Shown in pieces: positions 30,378 through 39,553 of a stretch of 64,000 nucleotides of DNA (positions are counted from its first letter, which is position 1; every line of letters begins with the position of its first letter). The position numbers were made by a program, and so were the translations under genes. The notes beneath the pieces are model-generated. The model saw only the letters and a list, made by a program, of their open reading frames with translations. It ran no database searches and had not been told where the DNA came from. This DNA is from UBA1447 sp002329225. Its GTDB lineage: Bacteria > Bacillota > Clostridia > Oscillospirales > Acutalibacteraceae. The stretch spans positions 558,001-622,000 of the forward strand of contig JBMNVN010000001.1 in the NCBI GenBank assembly GCA_050946835.1, read 5' to 3'.

Positions 30378-32903
30378 ATGGCTCTGAAAATGATACTGAA
30401 TAAGCAGACAGATTTTACAGGAGAATTTCCTGCGGAGTATGCCGCCTCCGGTCTGTGGCGTTTTAACGAGTCTGCACCGGATGAAGATACGGCTCTTGCC
30501 GATTCCTCCGTTAATGGCAGAAACTTTACCATCGTCAATTGGAGTGGTACAACGGCAAACTTAAGTAAAAGTCCGAAGGGCAGACAGATTCGTTTTAATA
30601 TCAATAATCCGACATCTGAAAAGACTCACCTGCAGGTGACCAATGACGGCAGCATCTTTGCTAACCTCGGTGAGCGTATCATCGTGGGTGGTTGGATGTG
30701 TCCTACCACTTATTCTGTCGGTAATACCTTCTGTCCGATATTTAATACCCGTTACGGTCCAGGGCAGCCTATTTTTTATCTGTCTCTGTATTCCGGCAAG
30801 CCGAGAATTATGCTTTATAATTCTTCTGGCAGTCTTATCCTCGATAAGACCGTGACCCCATCCTTCACGCTGAAGAATGGCGGTTGGTATTTTATCGCAG
30901 GGGTCATTGAACCAAATAATAAGCAGTTCACCTATGTTGTGGGTGACCGTTCTGCGGGAGTTGTTTGGAAATCCGATGTGCTGACCTTTACGGGAACGCT
31001 GAACGCAGAATGCACAGCGGATCTGGTTATCGGTATGCACGCCGATACCTATTATTACGCAGGCGGTTTTGATGAGTGGTTCTTAGACTGCGACTCAGAG
31101 CTTACGGCAGATGATTTGGTGGACTATTTCAATGCCACCATTCTCTGTAACGGTGCTGACAGTTCCGCTGATGTGGATGCTCTTACCGATGCAAGCGGTG
31201 TAACGCTGAAAGCAACGGATGGTGTCTATCCGGAAAGCGGTGTTCTTTATACCAAGGCGGCAGAGTGTAATCTCTCCGGTACGGGCAAGGTGTCCTATAC
31301 AAGTGAGTATGTGGCAGGCACAACGGCAGTGGCATCGGTGGAAACCTCCACCAGTGATGACCTTACCGATTGGAGTGATTGGGTTGCTGTCGGAACGGAC
31401 GGCAAGCTGCAATCTCCGAACAGAAACTATATCCGTTTTAAGGTCACGCTGACCACTACGGATACAAGCAAAACACCGAAACTCATAGATATCCGCCTTT
31501 ATGACATTCCGAAGGCTCCTTATGAGAAAATCGGCTATGCCCGTCCTGTGGTGCTTGATGATAACGGTGCGTGGGAGGCCATTTTGGAGAATGCCTACGA
31601 TATCATCGTTACAGGCGAAATCAATGGTGAGGATACGCTGACTTTTTCTATTCCGTTCCGTGACAGCAAACGAAAGTACCTGGAAAACGAAAAGAAAATC
31701 CAGATTGTGGATGATGTGTATAAAATCCGTACCGTTACCGATGTGAAGGACAGTACCGGAAACACCGTCACGCAGATTTATGCCGAGGCAGAGTTTTACG
31801 ATTTGACCTTCTCCGTCCGTAAGGAAGAAAAGAAATTTGATGTGGAAACTGCGGATGTAGCGATGGCGTATGCCCTTGCCGATACCGAGTGGAGCGTGGG
31901 AACGGTCAATGTTACCACCAAGCGAACATGGACTTCCACAGAAAAGAACGCTCTGTCCATCCTCCGCAGCGTTGCCAACCTTCACGGTGGTGACCTCGTT
32001 TTTGACTGTCCGAACCGACTGGTGCATCTGCTGACGCTAAATGGCAAAGACAGCGGTGCCTTGTTTGCCTACAAGAAGAACATGAAAAGCATCGAGCGTG
32101 TGGTGGACACCCGCTCCCTTGTAACAAGGCTTTATGCGGTTGGTGCCAACGGCATGACATTTGCTGACATCAACGGTGGCAAGCCTTACCTTGAGGATTT
32201 TACCTATTCCAAGGAAGTGCGTATTACCACTCTGGATTGTTCTTCTTTTACCAACCCATATCAGATGAAGGAGTACACGGCCATGCGCCTTGCGGAATAC
32301 TGCAAGCCTTCCGTTTCCTATGTGCTGAATGCGATGGACTTGTCCGTTCTGACGGGCTATGAGCATGAAGCCTGGAACCTTGGCGATTATGTCCGTGTGG
32401 AAGATAAGGATTTGGGACTTTCCGTTACCACCCGTATCGTGCGCCGTGAATATAACCTGCAGGAGCCTTGGAACACGGTATTGGAACTTTCCACTACGCT
32501 GAAAAATCTCGGCAGTTCGGTCAGTTCCATTGATACCATTGCAGATGCATTGGAAGGTACAGGAATGGTATCCAACAACGATATCCGTGAATTGGTGCCA
32601 TTCAACCATCTGCGAAACTCCCGTGCCGATGACGGCCTTGCTTATTGGGTCAGTTCCGGCTTTGAGGCTGACGGAGAAAACGGTGCATCCGGCACGGCTT
32701 CCTTCAAGGCTGTGGGTGTGGAAGGCATGACATTGAGCCTTGCCCAGACCGTATATCCTTCCAACCGTGGCAGTTATACGCTGTCAGCGCAGATTGCTTC
32801 TGACGATTTGGAGAAGCTAGGCAGTGACTCCCAGGTCGGTATTGAGGTAGTCATCGAATACGAGGACGGCAGCATTGAGTCCCGTTTCATCGATCTTTAT
32901 TGA
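30378..32903 (+). CDS. Tail hub protein with LamG-like domain and Prophage_tail core
   Basis: An 841-aa baseplate protein. Residues 20-245 look like a concanavalin/LamG-type sandwich (ASGLWRFNESAPDEDTALAD, IIVGGWMCPTTYSVG, GGFDEWFLDCDSELTADDLV), possibly binding cell-surface sugar. About 380-715 match the phage minor structural / Prophage_tail (gp44-like) hub (NAYDIIVTGEINGEDTLTFS, KKIQIVDDVYKIRTVTDVKD, WNLGDYVRVEDKDLGLSVTT). The final ~100 residues are a carbohydrate-binding-like end. Placing LamG before the hub core is less common than after it. Starts 4 nt after Dit. Confidence 0.85.
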   Translation: MALKMILNKQTDFTGEFPAEYAASGLWRFNESAPDEDTALADSSVNGRNFTIVNWSGTTANLSKSPKGRQIRFNINNPTSEKTHLQVTNDGSIFANLGERIIVGGWMCPTTYSVGNTFCPIFNTRYGPGQPIFYLSLYSGKPRIMLYNSSGSLILDKTVTPSFTLKNGGWYFIAGVIEPNNKQFTYVVGDRSAGVVWKSDVLTFTGTLNAECTADLVIGMHADTYYYAGGFDEWFLDCDSELTADDLVDYFNATILCNGADSSADVDALTDASGVTLKATDGVYPESGVLYTKAAECNLSGTGKVSYTSEYVAGTTAVASVETSTSDDLTDWSDWVAVGTDGKLQSPNRNYIRFKVTLTTTDTSKTPKLIDIRLYDIPKAPYEKIGYARPVVLDDNGAWEAILENAYDIIVTGEINGEDTLTFSIPFRDSKRKYLENEKKIQIVDDVYKIRTVTDVKDSTGNTVTQIYAEAEFYDLTFSVRKEEKKFDVETADVAMAYALADTEWSVGTVNVTTKRTWTSTEKNALSILRSVANLHGGDLVFDCPNRLVHLLTLNGKDSGALFAYKKNMKSIERVVDTRSLVTRLYAVGANGMTFADINGGKPYLEDFTYSKEVRITTLDCSSFTNPYQMKEYTAMRLAEYCKPSVSYVLNAMDLSVLTGYEHEAWNLGDYVRVEDKDLGLSVTTRIVRREYNLQEPWNTVLELSTTLKNLGSSVSSIDTIADALEGTGMVSNNDIRELVPFNHLRNSRADDGLAYWVSSGFEADGENGASGTASFKAVGVEGMTLSLAQTVYPSNRGSYTLSAQIASDDLEKLGSDSQVGIEVVIEYEDGSIESRFIDLY

Positions 32904-32915
32904 TGGAGGTGCTCT

Positions 32916-33113
32916 ATGGCTTACTTTTCTAAAACCTCGGAGAAGATCACGCCGGAAAGCTACTTCTCCAAGGTCAAATCAATTACGGTGCGTGTGTGCA
33001 TTACCAACTGCACAGGCACTTTCTATATTACTGACCTCTTGCTGCAGCCCGGTTCTGTAGCCACGGGATGGGTAGGTCATCCCTGCGAGATAAAGTGGGT
33101 ACTGGATGGCTAA
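32916..33113 (+). CDS. Small tail-fibre-type protein
   Basis: A 65-aa protein whose core, TNCTGTFYITDLLLQPG then ATGWVGHPCEI, matches the start of the next protein (TNCSGTIWFTDLMLQEG, LTGYVPHTESRL). Such modules are seen at the edges of tail-associated proteins and may be a small beta domain. GGAGGTGCTCT ribosome site. The end overlaps the following start by 8 bases. Confidence 0.65.
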   Translation: MAYFSKTSEKITPESYFSKVKSITVRVCITNCTGTFYITDLLLQPGSVATGWVGHPCEIKWVLDG

Positions 33114-33669
33114 TCCTGTATTCATCCGTCTGGCGGAGGTTATAAACAAGAAACAGGATATGCGTGTCATGAGTGTAACGGTGAAGCCTACCGTCACCAA
33201 CTGCTCCGGCACGATTTGGTTTACTGACCTTATGCTACAAGAGGGACCGGCACTAACAGGCTATGTGCCACATACCGAAAGTCGGCTCGTGGAGGGCGAC
33301 AAGGTGTGGTTCAATGGCGTGGTTCGCTCTGCGGAAACGGTCATCATCTGCAATGTCGGTGATACCTCCGGCGGTCTGGACATCCATATCTACCCCAAAT
33401 CCGATATGGCGGCAGGCTCGGTTCAGCTTGCCCAGGGTGTTGGTGGACAGCGGGTCGTATTTCCAAATGCCCTCGCTGCGGAAGATGACCTTGCCCTACT
33501 TGCATCGGTGCGGGAATGCACAAAGAACGGTGTGACCGAACTGAAAGAGGGCTTTTATCAATACAGTGCCGCTTGGGACTCCAAGCACAAGGTTACCTTG
33601 GAGGACGGCAAGTCAGCCAGGGTTCTTTTTGAATTACAGCAGATGACGGATGGAGGTGTGTCGATATGA
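33106..33669 (+). CDS. Tail protein with duplicated TNCxGT module
   Basis: A 187-aa protein. Residues 20-62 repeat the module of the preceding gene, then GDKVWFNGVVRSAETVIICN, GLDIHIYPKSDMAAGSVQLA and LKEGFYQYSAAWDSKHKVTL. I do not recognise a named domain in the second half. By position it belongs to the baseplate or receptor-binding set. Overlaps the GH18-type gene by 4 bases. Confidence 0.65.
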   Translation: MANPVFIRLAEVINKKQDMRVMSVTVKPTVTNCSGTIWFTDLMLQEGPALTGYVPHTESRLVEGDKVWFNGVVRSAETVIICNVGDTSGGLDIHIYPKSDMAAGSVQLAQGVGGQRVVFPNALAAEDDLALLASVRECTKNGVTELKEGFYQYSAAWDSKHKVTLEDGKSARVLFELQQMTDGGVSI

Positions 33670-36140
33670 GGGATAAGCTGAAAGGCAAACGCATTATGGT
33701 CTGGACCTTCATGGGTAATTCCCGTATGTATGAAGCCCTGCGCGACTACGGCGACCGCATCGACACCATCGGTCTGTTTTCCTTCAAGGTGGATAAGACC
33801 GGCACGATTACCGAGAGCGGTGTTGCCATCAGCAATATGCTGACCTACATTGAAAAATGGTCCCACATCCGTTGGCTGCTTACTGTTGCCAATGACGGTG
33901 CCAACTCCATCTTTAAGGCTCTGCGTGATAATGTAAACGGTGCACAGGATAATTTCTGCTCAGAACTTGTACGCATCATGGAGAAGTATCCGTGGTGCAG
34001 TGGCGTGGATATCGACCTGGAAAAAGGCGATGATTATTCCACTCATGAAGCGTCTACGGCCATGTTCAAGCACATCTATGAAACCGTCAAAGCCTATGAC
34101 CCTACCAAGGAGATGAACATCTGCCTTCCGGGTATGACCTCGGTCAACGGTTCAGTCGGCGGTGAGAACTGGTGCGTGTATGGTGATCTGGATAAATACT
34201 GTGATACGGCATCCATCATGAGTTACGGTATGGCTTGGGCGGGTTCTGCACCGGGTCCCGTTTCTCCGAGAAGTTGGCTTGAAGGCATTTATGATTATGC
34301 CACCAAGGTAATGAACCCCGATAAGGTGTTCCTTGGTATGCCTGCCTATGGTTGGAACTGGCAGATATACGATACCCCGGAAAACCTCGGTAAGTATTAT
34401 CGTGGTACATCCCACACCTATTATGCTGCAAAATATTGGATGCAGGGTCTGTATAACTTTACCGATGATGCACCTCCGCAGCCTTTCATCCCCATTGTTT
34501 CCTATTGGGATGATTACGATATGGGACCGTGGGCATTGCCTCATGTGTATGACTACATGGAAGGCAGAGATGCTGTTTACAAGGAATATCCGCAGATGTC
34601 GGAAACCTACAACCGAAGAAGGTATCTGACCGCCTATGCCAAGCAGCAAAAGACGGAGTTCGGAGATATTATCATCGACCATAACGCAGAGCCGGACAGC
34701 TATGAAGGCGTGGTTTCTGTATCGGAAACTTTGGTCACCCTCGGAGATGAAGGCTCTGCTACCTACAGTTTTACCATTGATGAGGCAGGCACCTACGATG
34801 TTGCCGTTCGCCTTTGCTATCCGTTTTGGGATAAAAACAGCATCTACGCATCGTTGGATGGCAGCACTGTCTACTTTTTCGAGGATAGGTTGTGGTGGCC
34901 GTATTGGAGAACTACCTTCTGGACTACGCTTGCCAAGGGAGTGAGCCTTTCTGCGGGAGAGCATACGCTGACCATTTCTGTCGGTGTAAACGGTGTGCAG
35001 TTTTATGGTTTCCGTGTATGTACCAATTTTTATGAAAACCCTACGGTGGGAGAAGCGGAATATACCCTTGCACCACGAAAATTCAAGGACGTGAACGGAA
35101 ATATGGTGGGACCTGCTACGGGGTTCAAGCTGACACTTGAGATGCTCCGCAGAAAGCCTGACTCGGCTCTTGTGTGGTATGAGGACTTCCGTGATGAAGA
35201 AAAGATACCGGAAAGTTATTGGACTGTTCTTTCCGGCGAGTGGGATGTGTGGCAGGAGGATTTGCCCTACGGAGATACAAGCAGACCATACTCACAGCTT
35301 GAGGGTTACGGTCAGCTTGCGTGGAATTATAACGGTTTTTCCGATATCCATCTGAGGGCGCAGATTATCTTCCCGGAAGATGGTGGCGGCAAGGCAGGTG
35401 TGTTCCTCGGTTCATTATTCTGCTGTTTTAATTATGACAGCCAGTGCATCGAACTGTATGAGGGTTCTACGCTAAAAGGTAGTTATGCTACCAGTTTTTC
35501 CAAGACATCAAAGGCAGACCTTCGCAGTAATCCGAATGTCTACACCATTGAAATGCGAAAACGCGGAAATAAGGTACGAGTGTATTCCTCTGCATCCAAC
35601 ACGCTGCGATTTACGGCAACGGTCAGTGATGTCAGTGGTTATGCGGGCATACGCTCTGATAACAAGGTGAACTGTCAGTTGCTCCGTTTGGGCGATGCCT
35701 GGACATACGAGCCGTATGAGAGGTTCGATGTGGTGATGCCGGACGGAACGGAGACTACCTTCGGCAGGATTGAGCGTAGCAACTGCACATGGGATGAGGA
35801 GTTCCAGGTGTTCACGCTGACTTCCGATGTGGAGGAATCGACCACGAGGAGTGAAAGCATCTCTCTGGACTACGAATTTTACCATTCTCACATTATGCCA
35901 CTTGAGTGTGGGAATGATTACAAGGTAAAAATTATCCCAAGGGACATCAACATTTGGATTTCACGATTGTTTCTTGGGGACTCGGACGGCTTTTCAATTC
36001 TGTATTACCAGGATGTGGACAGCCTGATCTATTGGGCGAACCAGGCAGCATACCGATGGAAACTGCGAGGGATGTGTATGTGGTCCCTTGGGCAGGAGGA
36101 TATGCGAGTATGGGAGTGGCTGCCCAAGCAAACTGAATAA
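33666..36140 (+). CDS. Tail-associated GH18-type glycosidase with inserted domains
   Basis: An 824-aa protein. Residues 5-330 form a GH18 TIM barrel: KRIMVWTFMGNS, CSGVDIDLEKGDDY with the catalytic DxDxE at 115-119, ASIMSYGMAW and LGMPAYGWNWQI. Then come a beta-sandwich (about 345-460, SATYSFTIDEAGTYDVAVRL, typical of carbohydrate-binding modules) and a LamG-like domain (about 505-680). The last 25 residues, GMCMWSLGQED, look like the final beta strand of a GH18 barrel, so the other domains may be inserted within the barrel. Predicted role: cutting GlcNAc-containing cell-wall glycan at infection. Catalytic acid E119 is present. Confidence 0.85.
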   Translation: MRDKLKGKRIMVWTFMGNSRMYEALRDYGDRIDTIGLFSFKVDKTGTITESGVAISNMLTYIEKWSHIRWLLTVANDGANSIFKALRDNVNGAQDNFCSELVRIMEKYPWCSGVDIDLEKGDDYSTHEASTAMFKHIYETVKAYDPTKEMNICLPGMTSVNGSVGGENWCVYGDLDKYCDTASIMSYGMAWAGSAPGPVSPRSWLEGIYDYATKVMNPDKVFLGMPAYGWNWQIYDTPENLGKYYRGTSHTYYAAKYWMQGLYNFTDDAPPQPFIPIVSYWDDYDMGPWALPHVYDYMEGRDAVYKEYPQMSETYNRRRYLTAYAKQQKTEFGDIIIDHNAEPDSYEGVVSVSETLVTLGDEGSATYSFTIDEAGTYDVAVRLCYPFWDKNSIYASLDGSTVYFFEDRLWWPYWRTTFWTTLAKGVSLSAGEHTLTISVGVNGVQFYGFRVCTNFYENPTVGEAEYTLAPRKFKDVNGNMVGPATGFKLTLEMLRRKPDSALVWYEDFRDEEKIPESYWTVLSGEWDVWQEDLPYGDTSRPYSQLEGYGQLAWNYNGFSDIHLRAQIIFPEDGGGKAGVFLGSLFCCFNYDSQCIELYEGSTLKGSYATSFSKTSKADLRSNPNVYTIEMRKRGNKVRVYSSASNTLRFTATVSDVSGYAGIRSDNKVNCQLLRLGDAWTYEPYERFDVVMPDGTETTFGRIERSNCTWDEEFQVFTLTSDVEESTTRSESISLDYEFYHSHIMPLECGNDYKVKIIPRDINIWISRLFLGDSDGFSILYYQDVDSLIYWANQAAYRWKLRGMCMWSLGQEDMRVWEWLPKQTE

Positions 36141-36215
36141 CGGCTTTACGGGGTATCCGCCATGTGGTGGGTGCCCTTTTTGCATACAAAGATTTATGAA
36201 AGCGAGGAATTTAAT

Positions 36216-36635
36216 ATGAAGGACTTATGGAACACCATTCAAATCATTTTTGCTGCCATTGGTGGTTGGCTCGGCTGGTTTCTTGGCGGGTTTGACGGTC
36301 TGCTCTATGCACTGATTATTTTCGTGGTTGTGGATTACATCACGGGAGTTATGTGTGCCGTTGTGGACAAGAACCTTTCCAGTTCGGTCGGGTTTAAGGG
36401 CATTTGTCGAAAAGTGTTGATTTTTGCGATGGCAGGAATCGCACACGTCTTGGATGCCAATGTCATCGGTGACGGCAGCGTACTGAGAACGGCGGTCATT
36501 TTCTTCTATCTCTCCAACGAGGGTGTGAGCCTTTTGGAAAACGCATCCCACCTTGGTTTGCCGATTCCGGAGAAGATGAAGGATATTCTGGAGCAGCTCC
36601 ATGACCGCAGCAACAAGGAAAGCGAGGGCGAATAA
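36216..36635 (+). CDS. Phage holin, Holin_4_1 (TcdE-like) family
   Basis: A 139-aa membrane protein with three likely membrane segments (about 12-32, 33-53 and 72-92): IFAAIGGWLGWFLGG, LLYALIIFVVVDYITGVMCA, VLIFAMAGIAHVLDAN. The YITGVMCAVVDKNLSSSVGF and SNEGVSLLENASHLGLPIPE stretches are the signature of toxin-secretion/phage-lysis holins. It opens holes in the host membrane to release the amidase made from the next gene, which starts 1 nt later. The start is ATG 36216 after GCGAGGAATTTAAT. Confidence 0.9.
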   Translation: MKDLWNTIQIIFAAIGGWLGWFLGGFDGLLYALIIFVVVDYITGVMCAVVDKNLSSSVGFKGICRKVLIFAMAGIAHVLDANVIGDGSVLRTAVIFFYLSNEGVSLLENASHLGLPIPEKMKDILEQLHDRSNKESEGE

Positions 36636-36636
36636 T

Positions 36637-37581
36637 ATGAATTTACACAAACTCATTTTAACGGAAAATGCCTGCTACAAGGCAGGTAGGAAAATTACGG
36701 TCAAAGGCATCATGGTTCATTCCACGGGTGCCAACAACCCGAACCTCAAGCGTTATGTGGGTCCTAATGACGGCTTGCTCGGTGAAAACCAGTACGGCAA
36801 CCATTGGAATACCTACCATCCGGGCGGCAGAGAGGTCTGCGTTCACGCATTCATCGGCAAGTTGGCTGATGGCACGATTGCTACCTATCAGACGCTCCCT
36901 TGGAATCATCGTGGATGGCACGCCGGAGGCAGTGCAAATAACACCCATATCGGCTTTGAAATCTGCGAGGACGGTCTTACGGATTATGCCTACTTCAAGA
37001 AGGTGTACCGTGAGGCCGTTGAACTTTGTGCCTATCTGTGCAAGGAGTACGGTTTGACTGAGCAGAATATTGTCTGCCACTCCGAGGGTTACAAGCAGGG
37101 TGTCGCATCTAACCACGGTGATGTGATGCACTGGTTTCCAAAACACGGTAAGAGCATGGACACCTTCCGTGCAGAGGTAAAGGCACTCTTGGCGACAGCC
37201 GATGAGGAGAAGGACGAAACTCCTGCAGAGCCTACGGTGACTTGTCCCGAAAAGCTGACCACTGGCTATTATCGTGTTCGTAAGGATTGGAAGGACAGCA
37301 AGTCCCAGGTGGGTGCTTACCGCATCCTCTCCAATGCGAAAGCGGCGGCAGATAAGAACCCCGGCACTTTTGTTTTTGCCAATGACGGCACTGCCATCTA
37401 TCCTACGGACAGCACAGCCGAGCCGGATTATCGTGTTCACACGGTGGTGAAGGGCGATACCCTTTGGGATATTGCCGTGCAGTATCTCGGCAAAGGCAGC
37501 AGATACACCGAAATCAAGAAACTGAACGGACTGACTTCCAATGTGATTTACAGCGGTTGGAAACTCAAGATTCCGAATTAA
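36637..37581 (+). CDS. N-acetylmuramoyl-L-alanine amidase with LysM
   Basis: A 314-aa endolysin. Residues 20-170 are an Amidase_2 catalytic domain (IMVHSTGANNP with H28, HRGWHAGGSANNTHIGFEIC, IVCHSEG with H148 and GDVMHWFPKHG as zinc or active-site region). A linker (185-210) leads to an SPOR-like segment (GYYRVRKDWKDSKSQVGAYR) and then a LysM (HTVVKGDTLWDIAVQYLG...GWKLKIPN, about 268-314) that holds peptidoglycan. It cleaves the bond between MurNAc and L-Ala at lysis. Terminator directly after. Confidence 0.95.
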   Translation: MNLHKLILTENACYKAGRKITVKGIMVHSTGANNPNLKRYVGPNDGLLGENQYGNHWNTYHPGGREVCVHAFIGKLADGTIATYQTLPWNHRGWHAGGSANNTHIGFEICEDGLTDYAYFKKVYREAVELCAYLCKEYGLTEQNIVCHSEGYKQGVASNHGDVMHWFPKHGKSMDTFRAEVKALLATADEEKDETPAEPTVTCPEKLTTGYYRVRKDWKDSKSQVGAYRILSNAKAAADKNPGTFVFANDGTAIYPTDSTAEPDYRVHTVVKGDTLWDIAVQYLGKGSRYTEIKKLNGLTSNVIYSGWKLKIPN

Positions 37582-37582
37582 G

Positions 37583-37626
37583 ATGATGCCCTTTGAGGAT
37601 TTTTCCTTGAAGGGCATTATTTTTTT
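37583..37626 (+). terminator. Strong Rho-independent terminator of late operon
   Basis: A 17-bp stem (37583-37599 with 37604-37620, three G-U pairs) with a TTTT loop and six T after it. It marks the end of the late transcript and isolates the recombinase module, which then needs its own start (copy C of the repeated element lies 9 nt further on). Confidence 0.9.
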
Positions 37627-37634
37627 GCCCATTT

Positions 37635-37696
37635 GGGGGTTCGATTTATCCTGTCTTTTCGCTTATAGGCAGAGGGGAACATTTCTACCGTTCCCC
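37635..37696 (+). promoter_or_regulatory. Three-copy phage element, copy C, with hairpin
   Basis: GGGGGTTCGATT (37635-37646), exactly 14 nt, then GCTTATAGGCAGAGGG (37661-37676), identical to copy B in both boxes. A perfect 7-bp hairpin follows (GGGGAAC 37674-37680 with GTTCCCC 37690-37696). It sits between the late terminator and the SHOCT-like gene, where a new transcript must begin. Confidence 0.7.
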
Positions 37697-37713
37697 GGAC
37701 TGGAGGAATTGAT

Positions 37714-37929
37714 ATGGAAGTAAGACAGATTGAAAATTTTCAGATACCAAATGCTGTGGCACACGAAATCACACAGGAGGAATTGCAGCGTGAATTTGAC
37801 TACTACAGGGCACAGCAGATGCTTGAAACAATGTTTATGTTCGGCATGATTTCTGTGGATGAATTCAACAAAATCACGGCACGGAATCGGAAAACTTTCT
37901 CCCCGTTTTTGGCAGAGATTATGCCCTAA
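37714..37929 (+). CDS. SHOCT-like small protein ahead of recombinases
   Basis: A 71-aa protein with a SHOCT-type helical hairpin (about 22-55, EELQREFDYYRAQQMLETMF, GMISVDEFNKI). SHOCT-like proteins of this length are regularly found directly before serine recombinases in Firmicute phages and integrative elements. A role in directing excision or in regulation is possible but not established. GGAGG ribosome site, 6 nt before ATG. Confidence 0.7.
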   Translation: MEVRQIENFQIPNAVAHEITQEELQREFDYYRAQQMLETMFMFGMISVDEFNKITARNRKTFSPFLAEIMP

Positions 37930-37932
37930 ATG

Positions 37933-37976
37933 ACTTGCTATTTCAGCAATAGTACGGGAATATGTCACTACCAAAA
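37933..37976 (+). promoter_or_regulatory. Two-box motif ahead of recombinases
   Basis: ACTTGCTATTT (37933-37943), 16 nt, then ATATGTCACTACCAAAA (37960-37976). Its partner is at 17863. The 11-mer GTCACTACCAA inside it also occurs at 49-59, at the far left of the window. It could be a weak promoter or part of the serine-recombinase recombination site. Confidence 0.4.
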
Positions 37977-37990
37977 AGTGAGGTGAGTTG

Positions 37991-39553
37991 ATGAAAAGGA
38001 TAACAAAAATCGGGGTAAACGAGACCCCGTTACAGAAGAAAAAGATTAAGGTTGCCGCCTACTGCCGTGTGTCTACGGCAAGTGATGAGCAGATTATTAG
38101 CCTTGAGGCACAAAAGGCCCACTACGAAGAATACATCCGTGCTAATGACGAATGGGAGTATGTAGGCCTTTACTATGACGAGGGCATCACAGGTACTAAG
38201 AAAGACGGCCGTGCCGGACTTCTTTCCATGATTGATGATTGTGAGGACGGTAAGATAGAGTTCATCATTACCAAGTCTATCAGCCGATTTGCTCGAAATA
38301 CAACGGACTGCCTGGAAATGGTGCGAAAGCTGACAGATCTGGGGATTTCCATTTTCTTCGAAAAAGAGAATATCAATACAGGGTCGATGGAAAGCGAACT
38401 GATGCTTTCTATATTAAGCAGCCTTGCTGAAAGCGAGTCGGTTTCCATTTCCGAAAACAGCAAATGGTCGGTGCAGAAACGCTTTCAGAACGGCACATTC
38501 ATTATTTCCTATCCCCCATATGGATATGACAACGATAACGGAACGATGGTCATTGTGCCGGAGCAGGCAGAAGTCGTGAAAGAGATATTTGCTGCCTGTC
38601 TTGCGGGCAAAGGCACTCATGCAATTGCCAAGGAACTGAATGCTCGCGGTCTGAAAACCAAAAAGAATGGCAAATGGGGCGCGGGTGCAGTGAAGGCCAT
38701 TCTTACCAATGAAAAATATACAGGTGATGTGATTTTTCAGAAAACCTACAGTGACAGCAGTTTTAACCGCCATCGAAATTACGGTGAGCGTGACCGTTTC
38801 CTTTGCGAAAATCATCATGAGCCGATAATCAGCCATGAGGATTTTGACAGGGTTCGCATGGTGCTTGACCAGAGAGCAATGGAAAAGGGTAACGGCACAG
38901 ATACCTACCGATATCAGAACAGATATTGTTTTTCCGGCAGAATTAAATGCGGAGAGTGCGGTGATACCTTCAAGCGTAGGCAGCATTACAAGCCAAGCGG
39001 AAATTATGTGGCGTGGACTTGTGCAACGCATTTGGAACACAAAGAGCAGTGTTCTATGCTTTACATTTCCGATGAGGGCATAAAACTGGCTTTTCTGACA
39101 CTGATGAACAAACTGGTCTACGGACATCAAGCAGTGCTGAAACCACTTCTCAGAACTCTGCGTGGTACGGATGATAAGGACAGATTGCTCCGTATTCAAG
39201 AGTTGGAACTCCGTATTGAGGGCAATACCGACAGAAAACAGATTCTTACCAATCTGATGGCAACGGGGGTCTTGGAGCCTGCCGTTTTCAACAAGGAAAA
39301 CAATGCACTTCTGGAGGAGGAACAGCGGCTTCGTGCAGAAAAGGATAAACTGGTGAGTTTCGTTGGCGGAGACAAGGTCAGGATGAAGGAACTGCAAAAG
39401 CTGATGGCTTTCACCTCTAAGGGTGAGATGCTGACAGCATTTTCAGATGAAATGTTCCTTGGCTTTGTAGAGAGCATTACGGTGGAAACAAGGGAACTGA
39501 TTGTATTCCACCTTAACTGTGGATTGAATTTAACGGAAAGGTTGGTGATTTGA
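37991..39553 (+). CDS. Large serine recombinase 1
   Basis: A 520-aa large serine recombinase. Residues 18-165 form the resolvase catalytic domain with AAYCRVSTASDEQ (nucleophile Ser28) and SISRFARNTTDCLEMVR. The Recombinase domain runs about 185-290 (YGYDNDNGTMVIVPEQAEVV, GVKAILTNEKYTGD type), then a zinc ribbon (CGECGDTF...TCATHLEHKEQC) and a coiled coil. It can integrate or excise phage DNA using a double-strand break at short att sites. The start chosen is ATG 37991, with TTG just before it in frame. Confidence 0.93.
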   Translation: MKRITKIGVNETPLQKKKIKVAAYCRVSTASDEQIISLEAQKAHYEEYIRANDEWEYVGLYYDEGITGTKKDGRAGLLSMIDDCEDGKIEFIITKSISRFARNTTDCLEMVRKLTDLGISIFFEKENINTGSMESELMLSILSSLAESESVSISENSKWSVQKRFQNGTFIISYPPYGYDNDNGTMVIVPEQAEVVKEIFAACLAGKGTHAIAKELNARGLKTKKNGKWGAGAVKAILTNEKYTGDVIFQKTYSDSSFNRHRNYGERDRFLCENHHEPIISHEDFDRVRMVLDQRAMEKGNGTDTYRYQNRYCFSGRIKCGECGDTFKRRQHYKPSGNYVAWTCATHLEHKEQCSMLYISDEGIKLAFLTLMNKLVYGHQAVLKPLLRTLRGTDDKDRLLRIQELELRIEGNTDRKQILTNLMATGVLEPAVFNKENNALLEEEQRLRAEKDKLVSFVGGDKVRMKELQKLMAFTSKGEMLTAFSDEMFLGFVESITVETRELIVFHLNCGLNLTERLVI

